From positions 1 to 59,557 of the forward strand of contig JAEWZY010000052.1 in assembly GCA_023394955.1 (NCBI GenBank): a stretch of DNA of 59,557 nucleotides, given 5' to 3'. This DNA is from Bacillota bacterium (GTDB taxonomy: Bacteria; Bacillota; UBA4882; UBA8346). Within the stretch, counting starts at the first letter, position 1; each line of letters begins with the position of its first letter. Positions 33,509-42,896 of this stretch are shown here, piece by piece. The notes under the pieces are model-generated. The model ran no database searches, was not told where the DNA came from, and saw only the letters and a program-made list of their open reading frames with translations. The position numbers and the translations under genes are program-made.

Positions 33509-35812
33509 TTGAAAAAATGGTATCTAGTTTTGTTTGTTTGCCTAGTTATCGGAATGGGTTTATTCCTGACTAATATTTTTGCCGCTTCTTACAACTATGG
33601 TGAAGCATTGCAAAAAGCGATTTATTTTTATGAGTGCCAACAATCGGGACCGTTGCCCAGCTGGAACCGGGCTCGGCAATGGCGGGGCGATTCATGTCTA
33701 TCCGACTCGGTAACCGGCGGATGGTACGATGCGGGCGACCATGTTAAGTTCGGTCTTCCTATGGCTTATTCAGCCGCAATGCTTGGTTGGGCAATGTACG
33801 AATATGGCCCTGCCATCACTAACGCCGGGCAAGCAACCGTCCTCGAAAATAACATCCGTTTTGTACTGGACTATTTTGTAAAATGTCACCAAGGAAACAG
33901 CTTAGTTTACCAGATTGGAGATGGCGGCAAGGACCATTCCTGGTGGGGGCCGGTGGAAGTAATCGAAAAAGAAATGACCCGGCCGTCCTATACCTGCAAC
34001 GCCTCTTGCGTCACCGCCCAAACCGCCGCGGCCTTGGCTATCGGCGCCAAGTTATTCAATGACGCCACTTACTTAAGCCATGCCAAGAGTTTATTCAATT
34101 TAGCTGATTCGGTAAAAAGCGATGCCAGTTATACGGCGGCCAGCGGCTTCTACAATTCTTGGAGCGGTTTTTGGGATGAATTAATCTGGGCAGCCGCCTG
34201 GCTCTATATCGCCACCGGCGACGACACCTATTTGGCCAAAGCAGAATCATATGTTAAGAACCTAGGAAAAGAAGGTCAAACAGACGATATCGCATACAAA
34301 TGGGCCCAGAGCTGGGATGATTGCCACTATGGGGCGCTCCTGCTTTTAGCGAGAATCACCGGAAAACAAGAGTATCACGATTTCATGAAAATACATCTCA
34401 ACTGGTGGACAACGGGTTATAACGGCTCAAGAGTCACTTACACTCCCGGTGGTCTGGCCTGGCTCGATCAGTGGGGGGCGTTACGTTATGCAATGAATAC
34501 CTCATTTGTCGCCTTTGTCTATAGCGATATGATAACTGACGCTACATTAAAAGCGCGTTACCATGATTTTGCCGTCAGCCAAGTCAATTACGCTTTAGGC
34601 TCAAATCCCCAAAACCGCAGTTATGTGGTGGGGTTTGGCAATAATCCGCCCCAGCATCCCCATCACCGAACTTCTCACGGTTCCTGGTGCGACATGCAAG
34701 GCGTTCCCGCCAACCATCGGCATATTCTCTATGGCGCATTGGTCGGTGGACCAAATAGCGGCGATGGATATACTGATGAGATCGGCAATTACACCACCAA
34801 TGAAGTAGCCTGCGACTATAACGCGGCCTTCGTCGGTGTCTTAGCCAAAATGTACAGTCTTTACGGTGGTAATCCCCTTAAGGATTTTCCCCTCCCCGAA
34901 ACCGTAGAGGACGAATTTTTTGTCGAAGCGGGAATTAACTCTTCCGGATCGACCTATACTGAGATTAAAGCGCTGTTAAACAATCGTTCCGGTTGGCCGG
35001 CGCGGCTCATTAAAGATCTTTCATTCAATTACTATCTAGATTTGTCCGAAGTCTTCGCCGCCGGATATACCGTAAACGATTTAAAAGTATCAACCGGTTA
35101 TACGGAAATACCAGTAACGATCTCTTCATTGACTAAATATAGCGATAACATTTACTATGTCAAGATCGCCTATCGCGATGGAACTGACATCTGGCCCGGC
35201 GGACAATCCGAGTATGCCCGGGAGGTCCAGTTCCGAATCGCCGCTCCGGACGGAAGCAGTTTTTGGGATCCAACTAACGATTACTCCTATCAAGGACTCT
35301 CAAGTAGCTCGGTCGTTAAAACTCAATACATTCCTGTTTATGACGGTTTGAATTTAATCTACGGCACGAAACCGGGAGAAGCGGAGCCGACCCCATCGCC
35401 GACCCCCTCTCCTACAGTAACTCCGACCCCAACGCCGACCGTGACACCGACACCGACTACGGTTCCAACTCCGACTGCAACTATTGGCACCGGTTGCGCA
35501 GTTGCTTATCGGATTCAAAATGACTGGGGCAACGGCGCTACCATTAATGTAACGATTAGGAATAATGGCAGTTCCGACATTAACGGCTGGACGCTTCATT
35601 GGACCTTCCCCGGAAACCAACAGATCACCAATCTGTGGAACGGCAGCCATTCTCAGAGCGGCTCCGGCGTGTCGGTCCAAAACCTGTCATATAACGGCGT
35701 GATCCCGGCCAACGGCGGATCCGTTACTTGCGGTTTCAATATCTCTTATAGCGGATCAAATGCCATACCTACTACCTTTACTCTAAATGGGAATCCTTGT
35801 GACACATATTAA
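33509..35812 (+). CDS. GH9-CBM3c-CBM2 endoglucanase, paralogue of the preceding gene
   Basis: 767 residues with the same plan: signal about 1-25, GH9 about 27-460 (GGWYDAGDHVKFGLP, FGNNPPQHPHHR, acid Glu in IGNYTTNEVACDYN), CBM3c about 472-625 (EFFVEAGINSSGS), Pro/Thr linker, CBM2 with both Cys. The two GH9 genes are paralogues that differ enough to suggest different product patterns. Start is TTG with a perfect AAAGGAGG eight bases upstream; the nearby ATG is out of frame. Gap to the first gene is 64 bases, so co-transcribed. Confidence 0.93.
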   Translation: MKKWYLVLFVCLVIGMGLFLTNIFAASYNYGEALQKAIYFYECQQSGPLPSWNRARQWRGDSCLSDSVTGGWYDAGDHVKFGLPMAYSAAMLGWAMYEYGPAITNAGQATVLENNIRFVLDYFVKCHQGNSLVYQIGDGGKDHSWWGPVEVIEKEMTRPSYTCNASCVTAQTAAALAIGAKLFNDATYLSHAKSLFNLADSVKSDASYTAASGFYNSWSGFWDELIWAAAWLYIATGDDTYLAKAESYVKNLGKEGQTDDIAYKWAQSWDDCHYGALLLLARITGKQEYHDFMKIHLNWWTTGYNGSRVTYTPGGLAWLDQWGALRYAMNTSFVAFVYSDMITDATLKARYHDFAVSQVNYALGSNPQNRSYVVGFGNNPPQHPHHRTSHGSWCDMQGVPANHRHILYGALVGGPNSGDGYTDEIGNYTTNEVACDYNAAFVGVLAKMYSLYGGNPLKDFPLPETVEDEFFVEAGINSSGSTYTEIKALLNNRSGWPARLIKDLSFNYYLDLSEVFAAGYTVNDLKVSTGYTEIPVTISSLTKYSDNIYYVKIAYRDGTDIWPGGQSEYAREVQFRIAAPDGSSFWDPTNDYSYQGLSSSSVVKTQYIPVYDGLNLIYGTKPGEAEPTPSPTPSPTVTPTPTPTVTPTPTTVPTPTATIGTGCAVAYRIQNDWGNGATINVTIRNNGSSDINGWTLHWTFPGNQQITNLWNGSHSQSGSGVSVQNLSYNGVIPANGGSVTCGFNISYSGSNAIPTTFTLNGNPCDTY

Positions 35813-35831
35813 CTAACATAAATATTCTATC

Positions 35832-35857
35832 TCTCCCGGGCGACTCCGTCCGGGAGA
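35832..35857 (+). terminator. Intercistronic hairpin after the second GH9 gene
   Basis: TCTCCCGGGCG/CGTCCGGGAGA stem around loop ACTC, about 20 bases past the stop, without a real T-run. Probably an mRNA-stabilising or processing hairpin or partial terminator. A look-alike lies after the GH30 gene (42721). Confidence 0.6.
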
Positions 35858-35894
35858 AATATATCAATAATGAAATTCCTTTGCCGGGTTTCAA

Positions 35895-35932
35895 AAAGGA
35901 GGTGATACAGCCGATATTGAGCATCTCAATAT
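35895..35932 (+). promoter_or_regulatory. Extended anti-16S-tail sequence and hairpin in the GH48 leader
   Basis: AAAGGAGGTGATACAGCCG (35895-35913) is complementary, with one mismatch, to the 3' end of Bacillota 16S rRNA well beyond the usual Shine-Dalgarno core. It is followed at once by ATATTGAG-CAT-CTCAATAT, a perfect 8-bp hairpin. It lies about 105 bases before the GH48 start, which has its own ribosome site. A 24-codon frame from TTG at 35917 exists but is poorly spaced. May be a ribosome standby or mRNA-protecting site. Confidence 0.5.
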
Positions 35933-36017
35933 GGAAGGGAGTGATTCAACGGTTTAGGGTTAGCAGCTATTTTATTGTAAACCGGAACTAAAAAACAAAG
36001 AAAGAAGGTGAGTTTCA

Positions 36018-38450
36018 ATGAGAAAATTTTGGATGTTAGGACTAGCTTTATTACTGATAGGGATCTTAATAATGCCGTTGCTTCCTCAAAATAAGGCCGC
36101 CGCCGCGGAAGAAGTTTACAAAGCCCGTTTCTTAGAGCTGTGGGGGAAACTTCACGATTCGGCAAACGGTTATTTTAGCCCGGAAGGAATCCCATACCAT
36201 ACCCGAGAAAATCTACTGTGTGAAGCGCCGGATATCGGGCACCAGTCGGTCAGCGAAACCATCAGTTATTGGGTCTGGTTGGAAGCGTTATACGGCAAAT
36301 TCCAAAATGACTGGGCTCCGTTTAAGAAGGCCTGGGAGATTACGGAGAAGTATTTCATTCCCTCCGGCGAGTACCAGTTGGAATCCGCTTTGTCCAGATT
36401 CCGAACCAATCACCCGGCTGATTATTCGCCGGAGTTGGATCTACCCGATCAATATCCGGCGTTATTGGACTTTAACAAGGCGGTCGGAACGGATCCGTTG
36501 CATAATGAATTATTTTCAGCCTACGGTAACCATCAAATCTATGGAATGCACTGGCTGATCGACGCCGACAACTGGTACGGTTATGGGCAAAAGGAAGATG
36601 GCGTCAGTAGGCCGTCATTCATCAATACCTTTCAAAGAGGTCCTCAGGAATCCACCTGGGAAACAATTCCGCATCCATGCTGGTTAGATAAAAATGTGAA
36701 ATTGCAGGGTCTTTTTGTACAACAACCGGACGGGACGGCGCCGCCTCCTCAATGGCGATACACCAACGCTCCCGATGCGGATGCCCGTCAAATCCAGGCC
36801 ACCTATTGGGCTTACAAATGGGCCCGGGAACAAGGAGTGGATCTGAGCTCTTATGCGGCTAAAGCAGGCAAAATGGGCGACTACTTAAGATATTCCTTGT
36901 TCGATAAATATTTCATGAAGATCGGCAGCGGTGTGACCGGTGGTAGTCCCGGAACCGGTTTTGACTCCTGCCATTATCTTCTTTCCTGGTATTATGCCTG
37001 GGGAGGAGCAGTTGACGGTTCCTGGAGTTGGAAGATAGGCTGCAGTCATAACCATCAAGGCTACCAGAATCCTCTGGCCGCCTATGTCTTGTCAAAAGAA
37101 TCGGCGTTCGTTCCAAAATCTTCGACCGGGCGCAGCACTTGGGAAAAGAGTATGGAACGGCAGATTGAGTTCTATCAATGGCTGCAATCAGCGGAAGGCG
37201 CCATCGCCGGAGGCGCTACCAACTCTGTTAACGGCCGCTATGAAGCTATCCCACCCGGAAGCTCGACTTTTTACGGCATGGCCTATGATTGGCAGCCGGT
37301 CTGGCATGACCCGCCCAGCAATAATTGGATGGGTTTCCAAACCTGGCCGATGCAAAGGCTGGCAGAGTACTACTATGTCAGCGGCGATCAAAAGGCCAAA
37401 GCGATCTTGGACAAATGGGTTAACTGGGCCAGGATTCATACTACTGCCGGTGGGAATACCTTTAGTATCCCGAACGACTTGAGTTGGTCAGGTCAACCCG
37501 ATACCTGGACCGGATCGCCGACCTCCAATTTGAACTTGCATTGTACTGTAGCAAATTATAGTCAAGATATCGGCGTCGCCGGCTCGTTGGCCAACACCTT
37601 CTTGTTCTACGCGGCGGCGTTACGGGAACACAATAGCGCCGATTACGTCACTCTAGGCCTTCCGGTTGTTAGTATAGCCAAACAGCTGATCGATATTATC
37701 TGGGCAAATAACCGCGATCAATATGGTGTAGCCTCCGATGAACCAAAACCGGGATACAACCGCTATTGGGAGCAAGATGTTTATGTTCCCTCCGGATTTA
37801 GCTGGCAGATGCCCAATGGCGATCCGATCCAACCCGGGATCAAATTCATCGATATCCGGACCAAATTAAAACAAGATCCTGACTGGGCGAAAATTGAAGC
37901 CTACCGGACCAACGGCACGGTTCCCGTATTCCGTTACCATCGTTGGTGGCATGAGGTTGATTATGCGATGGCTCTCGGTATTTACAGCCTTTTCGCCCCC
38001 TGGGATACGACGCCTACGCCTACGCCGACATCAACCGTTACACCGACTCCAACTCCGACACCAACACCAACCGTTACACCGACGCCGACTCCAACACCAA
38101 CCGTTACACCGACTCCTACGACTGGAACGGGGTGCGCAGTTTCCTATGTAATTCAAAATGACTGGGGCAATGGCGCTACCATCAATGTAACGATCAAGAA
38201 TAATGGCAGTTCGGCTATTAACGGCTGGACGCTTCATTGGACCTTCCCCGGCAACCAACAGATTACCAACCTCTGGAACGGCAGCCATGCCCAGAGCGGC
38301 GCGAATGTGTCGGTCCAAAACCTGTCATATAACGGCGCGATCCCGGCTAACGGCGGGACTGTGAATTTCGGTTTTAACATCTCTTACAGCGGGGCCAACG
38401 CTGAGCCTTCCGGCTTTACTTTAAACGGTATACCTTGTCAGATTGAGTAA
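36018..38450 (+). CDS. GH48-CBM2 reducing-end exocellulase
   Basis: 810 residues, secreted (signal about 1-30, AAAA-E). GH48 domain about 33-655: the acid-Glu region HQSVSETISYWVWLEALYG, HWLIDADNWYGYG, STFYGMAYDWQPVWHDPP, and HRWWHEVDYAMALGIYSLF at the end. A 45-residue Pro/Thr repeat linker, then CBM2 with both Cys. GH48 enzymes release cellobiose processively from reducing ends and are the main exo-activity of bacterial cellulase systems, working with GH9. No dockerin, so a free enzyme. AAGAAGGTGAG precedes the ATG; an unusual leader lies upstream. Confidence 0.96.
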   Translation: MRKFWMLGLALLLIGILIMPLLPQNKAAAAEEVYKARFLELWGKLHDSANGYFSPEGIPYHTRENLLCEAPDIGHQSVSETISYWVWLEALYGKFQNDWAPFKKAWEITEKYFIPSGEYQLESALSRFRTNHPADYSPELDLPDQYPALLDFNKAVGTDPLHNELFSAYGNHQIYGMHWLIDADNWYGYGQKEDGVSRPSFINTFQRGPQESTWETIPHPCWLDKNVKLQGLFVQQPDGTAPPPQWRYTNAPDADARQIQATYWAYKWAREQGVDLSSYAAKAGKMGDYLRYSLFDKYFMKIGSGVTGGSPGTGFDSCHYLLSWYYAWGGAVDGSWSWKIGCSHNHQGYQNPLAAYVLSKESAFVPKSSTGRSTWEKSMERQIEFYQWLQSAEGAIAGGATNSVNGRYEAIPPGSSTFYGMAYDWQPVWHDPPSNNWMGFQTWPMQRLAEYYYVSGDQKAKAILDKWVNWARIHTTAGGNTFSIPNDLSWSGQPDTWTGSPTSNLNLHCTVANYSQDIGVAGSLANTFLFYAAALREHNSADYVTLGLPVVSIAKQLIDIIWANNRDQYGVASDEPKPGYNRYWEQDVYVPSGFSWQMPNGDPIQPGIKFIDIRTKLKQDPDWAKIEAYRTNGTVPVFRYHRWWHEVDYAMALGIYSLFAPWDTTPTPTPTSTVTPTPTPTPTPTVTPTPTPTPTVTPTPTTGTGCAVSYVIQNDWGNGATINVTIKNNGSSAINGWTLHWTFPGNQQITNLWNGSHAQSGANVSVQNLSYNGAIPANGGTVNFGFNISYSGANAEPSGFTLNGIPCQIE

Positions 38451-38470
38451 AGACTTTCTTTTTCTCTAGA

Positions 38471-38509
38471 TCCTCCTTCCTTAACGGCTTAGCTGTTAAG
38501 GAAGGAGGA
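38471..38509 (+). terminator. Long intercistronic stem-loop after GH48
   Basis: Perfect 15-bp inverted repeat, arms at 38471-38485 and 38495-38509 (CCTCCTTCC.../...GGAAGGAGG). No T-run follows. Probably protects the 3' end of the upstream mRNA or tunes read-through to the next gene. Confidence 0.75.
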
Positions 38510-38597
38510 AACTAATCGTAGGAAGTTGCGGGAATAAAAATATGGTTGAACCTGGGAAATGGACCAACCATAAGTAAAAAAGAAGGAAGTGAAAGTT

Positions 38598-40841
38598 ATG
38601 AAAAGATCCCCGATTTTTTTAACGTTTTTTTTCATTAGCATGTTGGCGCTACTCCTCTTTAACCAAGCCGGAGCCGCCAGTTACGATTATGCCGATGTTT
38701 TAGCAAAAGCCACCGCCTGGTTTGACGTTAACCGGTGCGGACCTGATGTAGCCGTCAATAATGTCTTCTCAAGTTGGCGCGGAGCTTGTCACACCGGTGA
38801 CGCGGTAACCGGCGGTTTTCATGATGCCGGCGACCATGTCAAATTCGGATTACCCGCGGCCTTTTCAGCCTCAGCCATGGGTTGGTCCCTTTACGAATTC
38901 AAATCAGAGTACGATAATGCCGGAGCAACGGCGAAGGCCTTGCAAGAATTGAAAATCTTTACCGATTATTTTCTGAAGTCTTGGAATGGCAATAGTTTTG
39001 TCATTCAAATCGGAGACGGGGGCAGCGATCATGCTTATTGGGGCCCACCTGAAACTCAGACTACCGCACGGCCGTCTTACGCATCCGGTTCCGCCTCTGA
39101 CATTATCGGACAAACGGCGGGGGCTTTGGCGTTAATGTACTTGAATTACAGAAGCGCTGACGCTACATATGCCAACCAATGTCTTACCGCCGCAAAAGCC
39201 ATGTACAACGCGGCCAAGACCAATCTTGGCCGGGGTAGCGCCGCCAATGGGTTTTACAATTCCTCTTCTCATTATGATGATCTTTGTTGGGCCGCAATCT
39301 GGTTATCCGTCGCCACCGGCGATCAAACTTATCTCGATCCGGTAGACGCCTGGCTTGACATTAAAAACGATCCCGGTGACGAGCCTTATCAAAAACCATG
39401 GACCTATTGTTGGGATGATTCGACCCTAGGCAACCTGATCATGATGTATAAACTGACCGGAAACCAAAAATATTATGACGGCGTAATCTGGAACTTTGAA
39501 TGGTTTAGCAAGACATTGAGAAAAACCCCATACGGATTGCCGTACTTAGACAGCTGGGGCGCGCTGCGGTACGCTTCAGCGGAAGCCGGTTTGATGTATA
39601 TCATGTATAAAGAATTCGGCGTTTCCACTTATATTTCCCTGGCCAATCTGATGATTGACTATTGTTTGGGTAGCAATCCGCTAAATCTTTGCTATATCAC
39701 CAACTATGGCGCAAATTCGGTAAAACACCCCCATCATCGGGCCAATGAACCCAACCGGAACGGAGTCACCCACGGTATGGTCGGCGCCTTGGCCGGCGGG
39801 CCCGATTCCGGAGATAATTTTGCCGATGACGTTAACCAGTATGTTTACACCGAAGTCGCCCTCGACTATAACGCTTCATTTTTATTGGGTTGCGCCGGTC
39901 GTTCTTATGTTGCGCGCGGCGGTCCCGGCGGAACACCCCTGCCAACACCCACCCCCGCTCCTACCTGTCCTCCTGGAACCGGAACGGGCTTAAGCGGTTC
40001 TTATTATCAAGGAACCGGTTTATCCGGCGCCCCTTTAGTGACTAGAGTCGACTCTACCATTGATTTTACTTGGGGCGGCGGCTCTCCTAGCGCAAATATA
40101 CCCAGTGATGGATTTTCCGCCCGATGGACCGGAGAGGTTGAGGCCCGTTCATCGGAGACTTATACATTTTATATTAATCACGATGACGGAGCCCGGGTAT
40201 GGGTCAACGACGTTCTGATCGTCGATAACTGGACTGACCATGCGGCTGTTGAGGATAAGGGCGCTATCGAGCTGGCGATGGGTGAAAAGTATCCGATTAA
40301 GGTCGAGTTTTATGAGAATGCCGGTGACGCTACTTGCCAATTGTCCTGGAGTTCGAAGACCATAGCCAAACAGATCATTCCTCAAACGCAACTATATAAT
40401 TCTCTAACGCCAACCCCAACGCCGACATCGACATTGACACCAACTCCAACTCCGACCGTAACGCCGACACCGACACCGACTGTGAGCCCAACTCCTACCC
40501 CCACTCCGACGCAGGGAACCGGATATTCGGTTTCTTACGCAATCCAGAACGACTGGGGTAATGGCGCTACTATCAATGTAACTATTACAAATAACGGAAA
40601 TTCGAATACTAATGGTTGGACCCTGGCCTGGATCTTCCCGGGCAACCAACAGATTACTAATCTGTGGAACGGTAGCTATACTCAGAGCGGCGCGAATGTG
40701 TCGGTCCAAAACCTGTCATATAACAGCGCGATCCCGGCCAACGGCGGGGCTGTGAATGTCGGTTTTAACATCTCCTATAGTGGGACCAACGCCAAGCCCG
40801 CCAGCTTTACTTTGAATGGGGCGCCTTGCCAAGTACAGTAA
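38598..40841 (+). CDS. GH9-PA14-CBM2 endoglucanase
   Basis: 747 residues, secreted (signal about 1-27). GH9 about 30-455 (GGFHDAGDHVKFGLP, NSVKHPHHRANEP, acid Glu in VNQYVYTEVALDYN). In place of CBM3c there is a PA14 domain, about 475-610 (SARWTGEVEARSSETYTFYINHDDGARVWVN, then NWTDH and KVEFYENAGDA), between two Pro/Thr linkers, then CBM2 lacking the first Cys. PA14 domains often bind carbohydrate. This plan differs from the usual GH9 themes. ATG at 38598 preferred over GTG at 38589, which abuts the ribosome site. Confidence 0.92.
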   Translation: MKRSPIFLTFFFISMLALLLFNQAGAASYDYADVLAKATAWFDVNRCGPDVAVNNVFSSWRGACHTGDAVTGGFHDAGDHVKFGLPAAFSASAMGWSLYEFKSEYDNAGATAKALQELKIFTDYFLKSWNGNSFVIQIGDGGSDHAYWGPPETQTTARPSYASGSASDIIGQTAGALALMYLNYRSADATYANQCLTAAKAMYNAAKTNLGRGSAANGFYNSSSHYDDLCWAAIWLSVATGDQTYLDPVDAWLDIKNDPGDEPYQKPWTYCWDDSTLGNLIMMYKLTGNQKYYDGVIWNFEWFSKTLRKTPYGLPYLDSWGALRYASAEAGLMYIMYKEFGVSTYISLANLMIDYCLGSNPLNLCYITNYGANSVKHPHHRANEPNRNGVTHGMVGALAGGPDSGDNFADDVNQYVYTEVALDYNASFLLGCAGRSYVARGGPGGTPLPTPTPAPTCPPGTGTGLSGSYYQGTGLSGAPLVTRVDSTIDFTWGGGSPSANIPSDGFSARWTGEVEARSSETYTFYINHDDGARVWVNDVLIVDNWTDHAAVEDKGAIELAMGEKYPIKVEFYENAGDATCQLSWSSKTIAKQIIPQTQLYNSLTPTPTPTSTLTPTPTPTVTPTPTPTVSPTPTPTPTQGTGYSVSYAIQNDWGNGATINVTITNNGNSNTNGWTLAWIFPGNQQITNLWNGSYTQSGANVSVQNLSYNSAIPANGGAVNVGFNISYSGTNAKPASFTLNGAPCQVQ

Positions 40842-40848
40842 CAGGGCC

Positions 40849-40895
40849 ATTCACTTTAAATGAAAAATCACCGCTTACTGCCGGTGAAAGTGAAT
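40849..40895 (+). promoter_or_regulatory. Stem-loop immediately before the GH30 ribosome site
   Basis: Outer stem ATTCACTTT/AAAGTGAAT and inner CACCG/CGGTG. It ends four bases before AAGGAG at 40900, so it may affect GH30 translation or mark an mRNA end. Confidence 0.55.
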
Positions 40896-40914
40896 AATGA
40901 AGGAGATGATAGTG

Positions 40915-42696
40915 ATGTTTAAAAGAAAAAACTGGTCCGGATCTTTTTTACAGTATATCATCCCGCTAGGAACAATTTGCCTTTTGACAATCTGTTCCCT
41001 TCTAACGCCGCCATCGGAAGCGGCAACTTATAATGCTACAATTGATGTTAATACGACTTACCAAACTTTAGAAGGGTTCGGCGCTTCCACGGCTTGGTAT
41101 ACTAATTGGCTAACCGCTCATCCCAACAAAGCGGAAATTTACGAATTATGCTTTAACGGTTTGGGGCTTGATATTATCCGCTTTAGAAACACATACGGCA
41201 ATCGGGATGGCGCTAGTTTCGCTCCTGATGAACCGGAAATCGTCCAAGCGGCGGCCCAATCATTGGGACACCCCATTAAAGTGCTGATTAGTTCCTGGAC
41301 TCCGCCCTCTAATCTTAAAGTCGATGGTGTTCTAAACGGCGGCACTTTGATTAAGGTAAACAACGCTTTCGATTATAGCGGTTTTGCCGATTACTGGCAC
41401 AACTCGATCAATGCCTATGTCGCAAAGGGAATTACCCCCGACTATATCAGTATTCAAAATGAACCGGATTACGAGAACAGCGGTTGGGAAACTTGTATTT
41501 TTAAGGCGACCGAAGATTCGAATTATCCGGGGTATGGTAAAGCGCTGAATGCTGTTTATAACCGGATCCAATCTTTAACCACTAAGCCGAAGATCCTCGG
41601 ACCGGAAGTTGCCGGTGTTGGTAGTAATCTAGTCCAAAATTATTGCGCCAATATGAATCTTTCGCAAGTCTACGGCATTTGCCATCATTTATACAATGGC
41701 GGTGATGCCAATAACCCGGATAGTTTCAATTCTAATCTGCAAAGTTTGGCTAGTTTTTACTACCCGAGCAAACCTCTTTTCCAAACCGAATATGATCAAG
41801 GCACTCCTTTTACCACCGGCCAACTGATGATTAATTCATTAGTTCATGAGAATGTCAGCAGTTATTTCTTCTGGGATCTTATTTGGACTACAGCCCAAAG
41901 ACCGTTGGTGGCTTTAGAAGATCCTTTTAACACCAGTAGTTGGTCGACTCCCAAAGGGTATATTATTTCCGACTTTTATCATGTATTTAAACACTTCTGC
42001 AAATATACGGATCCTGGTTATCAGAGAGTGGCGATCACCACTGATAATAGTAGTATTAAGAGCGTAGCCTTTACCTCACCCGATAAAAAACAGCTTACAG
42101 TGGTTCTCATGAATAACAGCAGTTCCCAAAGTTCGGTAGTATTAAATCTTAATGGATATACCGTAGCTTCTTCGGTCATTTATCGCACCATTCCCGGAGG
42201 AAGTGAAAAATTCAGTAATGTCGGGTCCTTAGGGGCTAATAATACTCTTACTTTACCTGCTCAATCCATCGCTACGGTTGTGATAAGCAGCTCGGATATA
42301 ATCCCGACTCCGACACCAACCTCAACAGCAACGCCCACTCCTACTCCAACACCGACAGTAACACCGGCCACCGGCGTTGCGGTATCCTATGCGATCCAGA
42401 ATGATTGGGGCAATGGCGCCACCATCAATGTAACGATTAAGAATAACGGCAGTTCGGCTATTAACGGCTGGACGCTTCATTGGACCTTCCCCGGCAACCA
42501 ACAGATTACCAACCTCTGGAACGGCAGCCATGCCCAGAACGGCGCGAATGTGTCGGTCCAAAACCTATCGTATAACGGTACGATCCCATCCAGCGGCGGG
42601 ACGGTGAATTTCGGTTTTAATATCTCCTACACCGGATCGAACTCCCCGCCTACCGGTTTTACACTAAACGGAGAACCATGTCCTACCTATAATTAG
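40915..42696 (+). CDS. GH30-CBM2 xylanase, probably glucuronoxylan-active
   Basis: 593 residues, secreted (signal about 1-37, ending SEA-A). GH30 (beta/alpha)8 barrel plus its side beta-domain, about 40-460: acid Glu in SIQNEPDYEN, nucleophile Glu in FQTEYDQG, start ATIDVNTTYQTLEGFGAS. The nearest known enzymes I recall are subfamily 8 glucuronoxylanases that cut next to glucuronic acid branches; the specificity Arg could not be checked. Products would feed the uronate locus at 16-26 kb. Pro/Thr linker, then CBM2 without the first Cys. Of several starts, ATG 40915 has the best spacing from AAGGAG. Confidence 0.88.
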   Translation: MFKRKNWSGSFLQYIIPLGTICLLTICSLLTPPSEAATYNATIDVNTTYQTLEGFGASTAWYTNWLTAHPNKAEIYELCFNGLGLDIIRFRNTYGNRDGASFAPDEPEIVQAAAQSLGHPIKVLISSWTPPSNLKVDGVLNGGTLIKVNNAFDYSGFADYWHNSINAYVAKGITPDYISIQNEPDYENSGWETCIFKATEDSNYPGYGKALNAVYNRIQSLTTKPKILGPEVAGVGSNLVQNYCANMNLSQVYGICHHLYNGGDANNPDSFNSNLQSLASFYYPSKPLFQTEYDQGTPFTTGQLMINSLVHENVSSYFFWDLIWTTAQRPLVALEDPFNTSSWSTPKGYIISDFYHVFKHFCKYTDPGYQRVAITTDNSSIKSVAFTSPDKKQLTVVLMNNSSSQSSVVLNLNGYTVASSVIYRTIPGGSEKFSNVGSLGANNTLTLPAQSIATVVISSSDIIPTPTPTSTATPTPTPTPTVTPATGVAVSYAIQNDWGNGATINVTIKNNGSSAINGWTLHWTFPGNQQITNLWNGSHAQNGANVSVQNLSYNGTIPSSGGTVNFGFNISYTGSNSPPTGFTLNGEPCPTYN

Positions 42697-42720
42697 TGTC
42701 TGAACTAAACTATTTGCCCT

Positions 42721-42752
42721 TCTCTCCCGGACAGCTCACTGTCTGGGAGAGA
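42721..42752 (+). terminator. Intercistronic hairpin after GH30
   Basis: 14-bp stem with one G-U pair, arms 42721-42734 and 42739-42752 (TCTCTCCC.../...GGGAGAGA), loop CTCA, followed only by ATTTAG. Same design as the hairpin at 35832. Confidence 0.65.
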
Positions 42753-42896
42753 ATTTAGCTTATTAGAATCTTTGCGAAATGTGACAGATTTTTTATCCTT
42801 GAGGATTCTTGAAAAAGCGCGACCACTTCTGATTTTAATTGTAATAGCCGATAGCGGTTGCCATATGAACCCAAATCCATCTGCAAAGGAGTGTCT

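Noticed and set aside
35354..42561. A family of similar ORFs on the minus strand (35354-35680, 38031-38318, 40404-40709, 42322-42561) beginning MDRHI/MDRHA
   Set aside because: They are exact antisense shadows of the CBM2 and Pro/Thr-linker coding regions; their likeness to each other only reflects the likeness of the CBM2 DNA. No ribosome sites.
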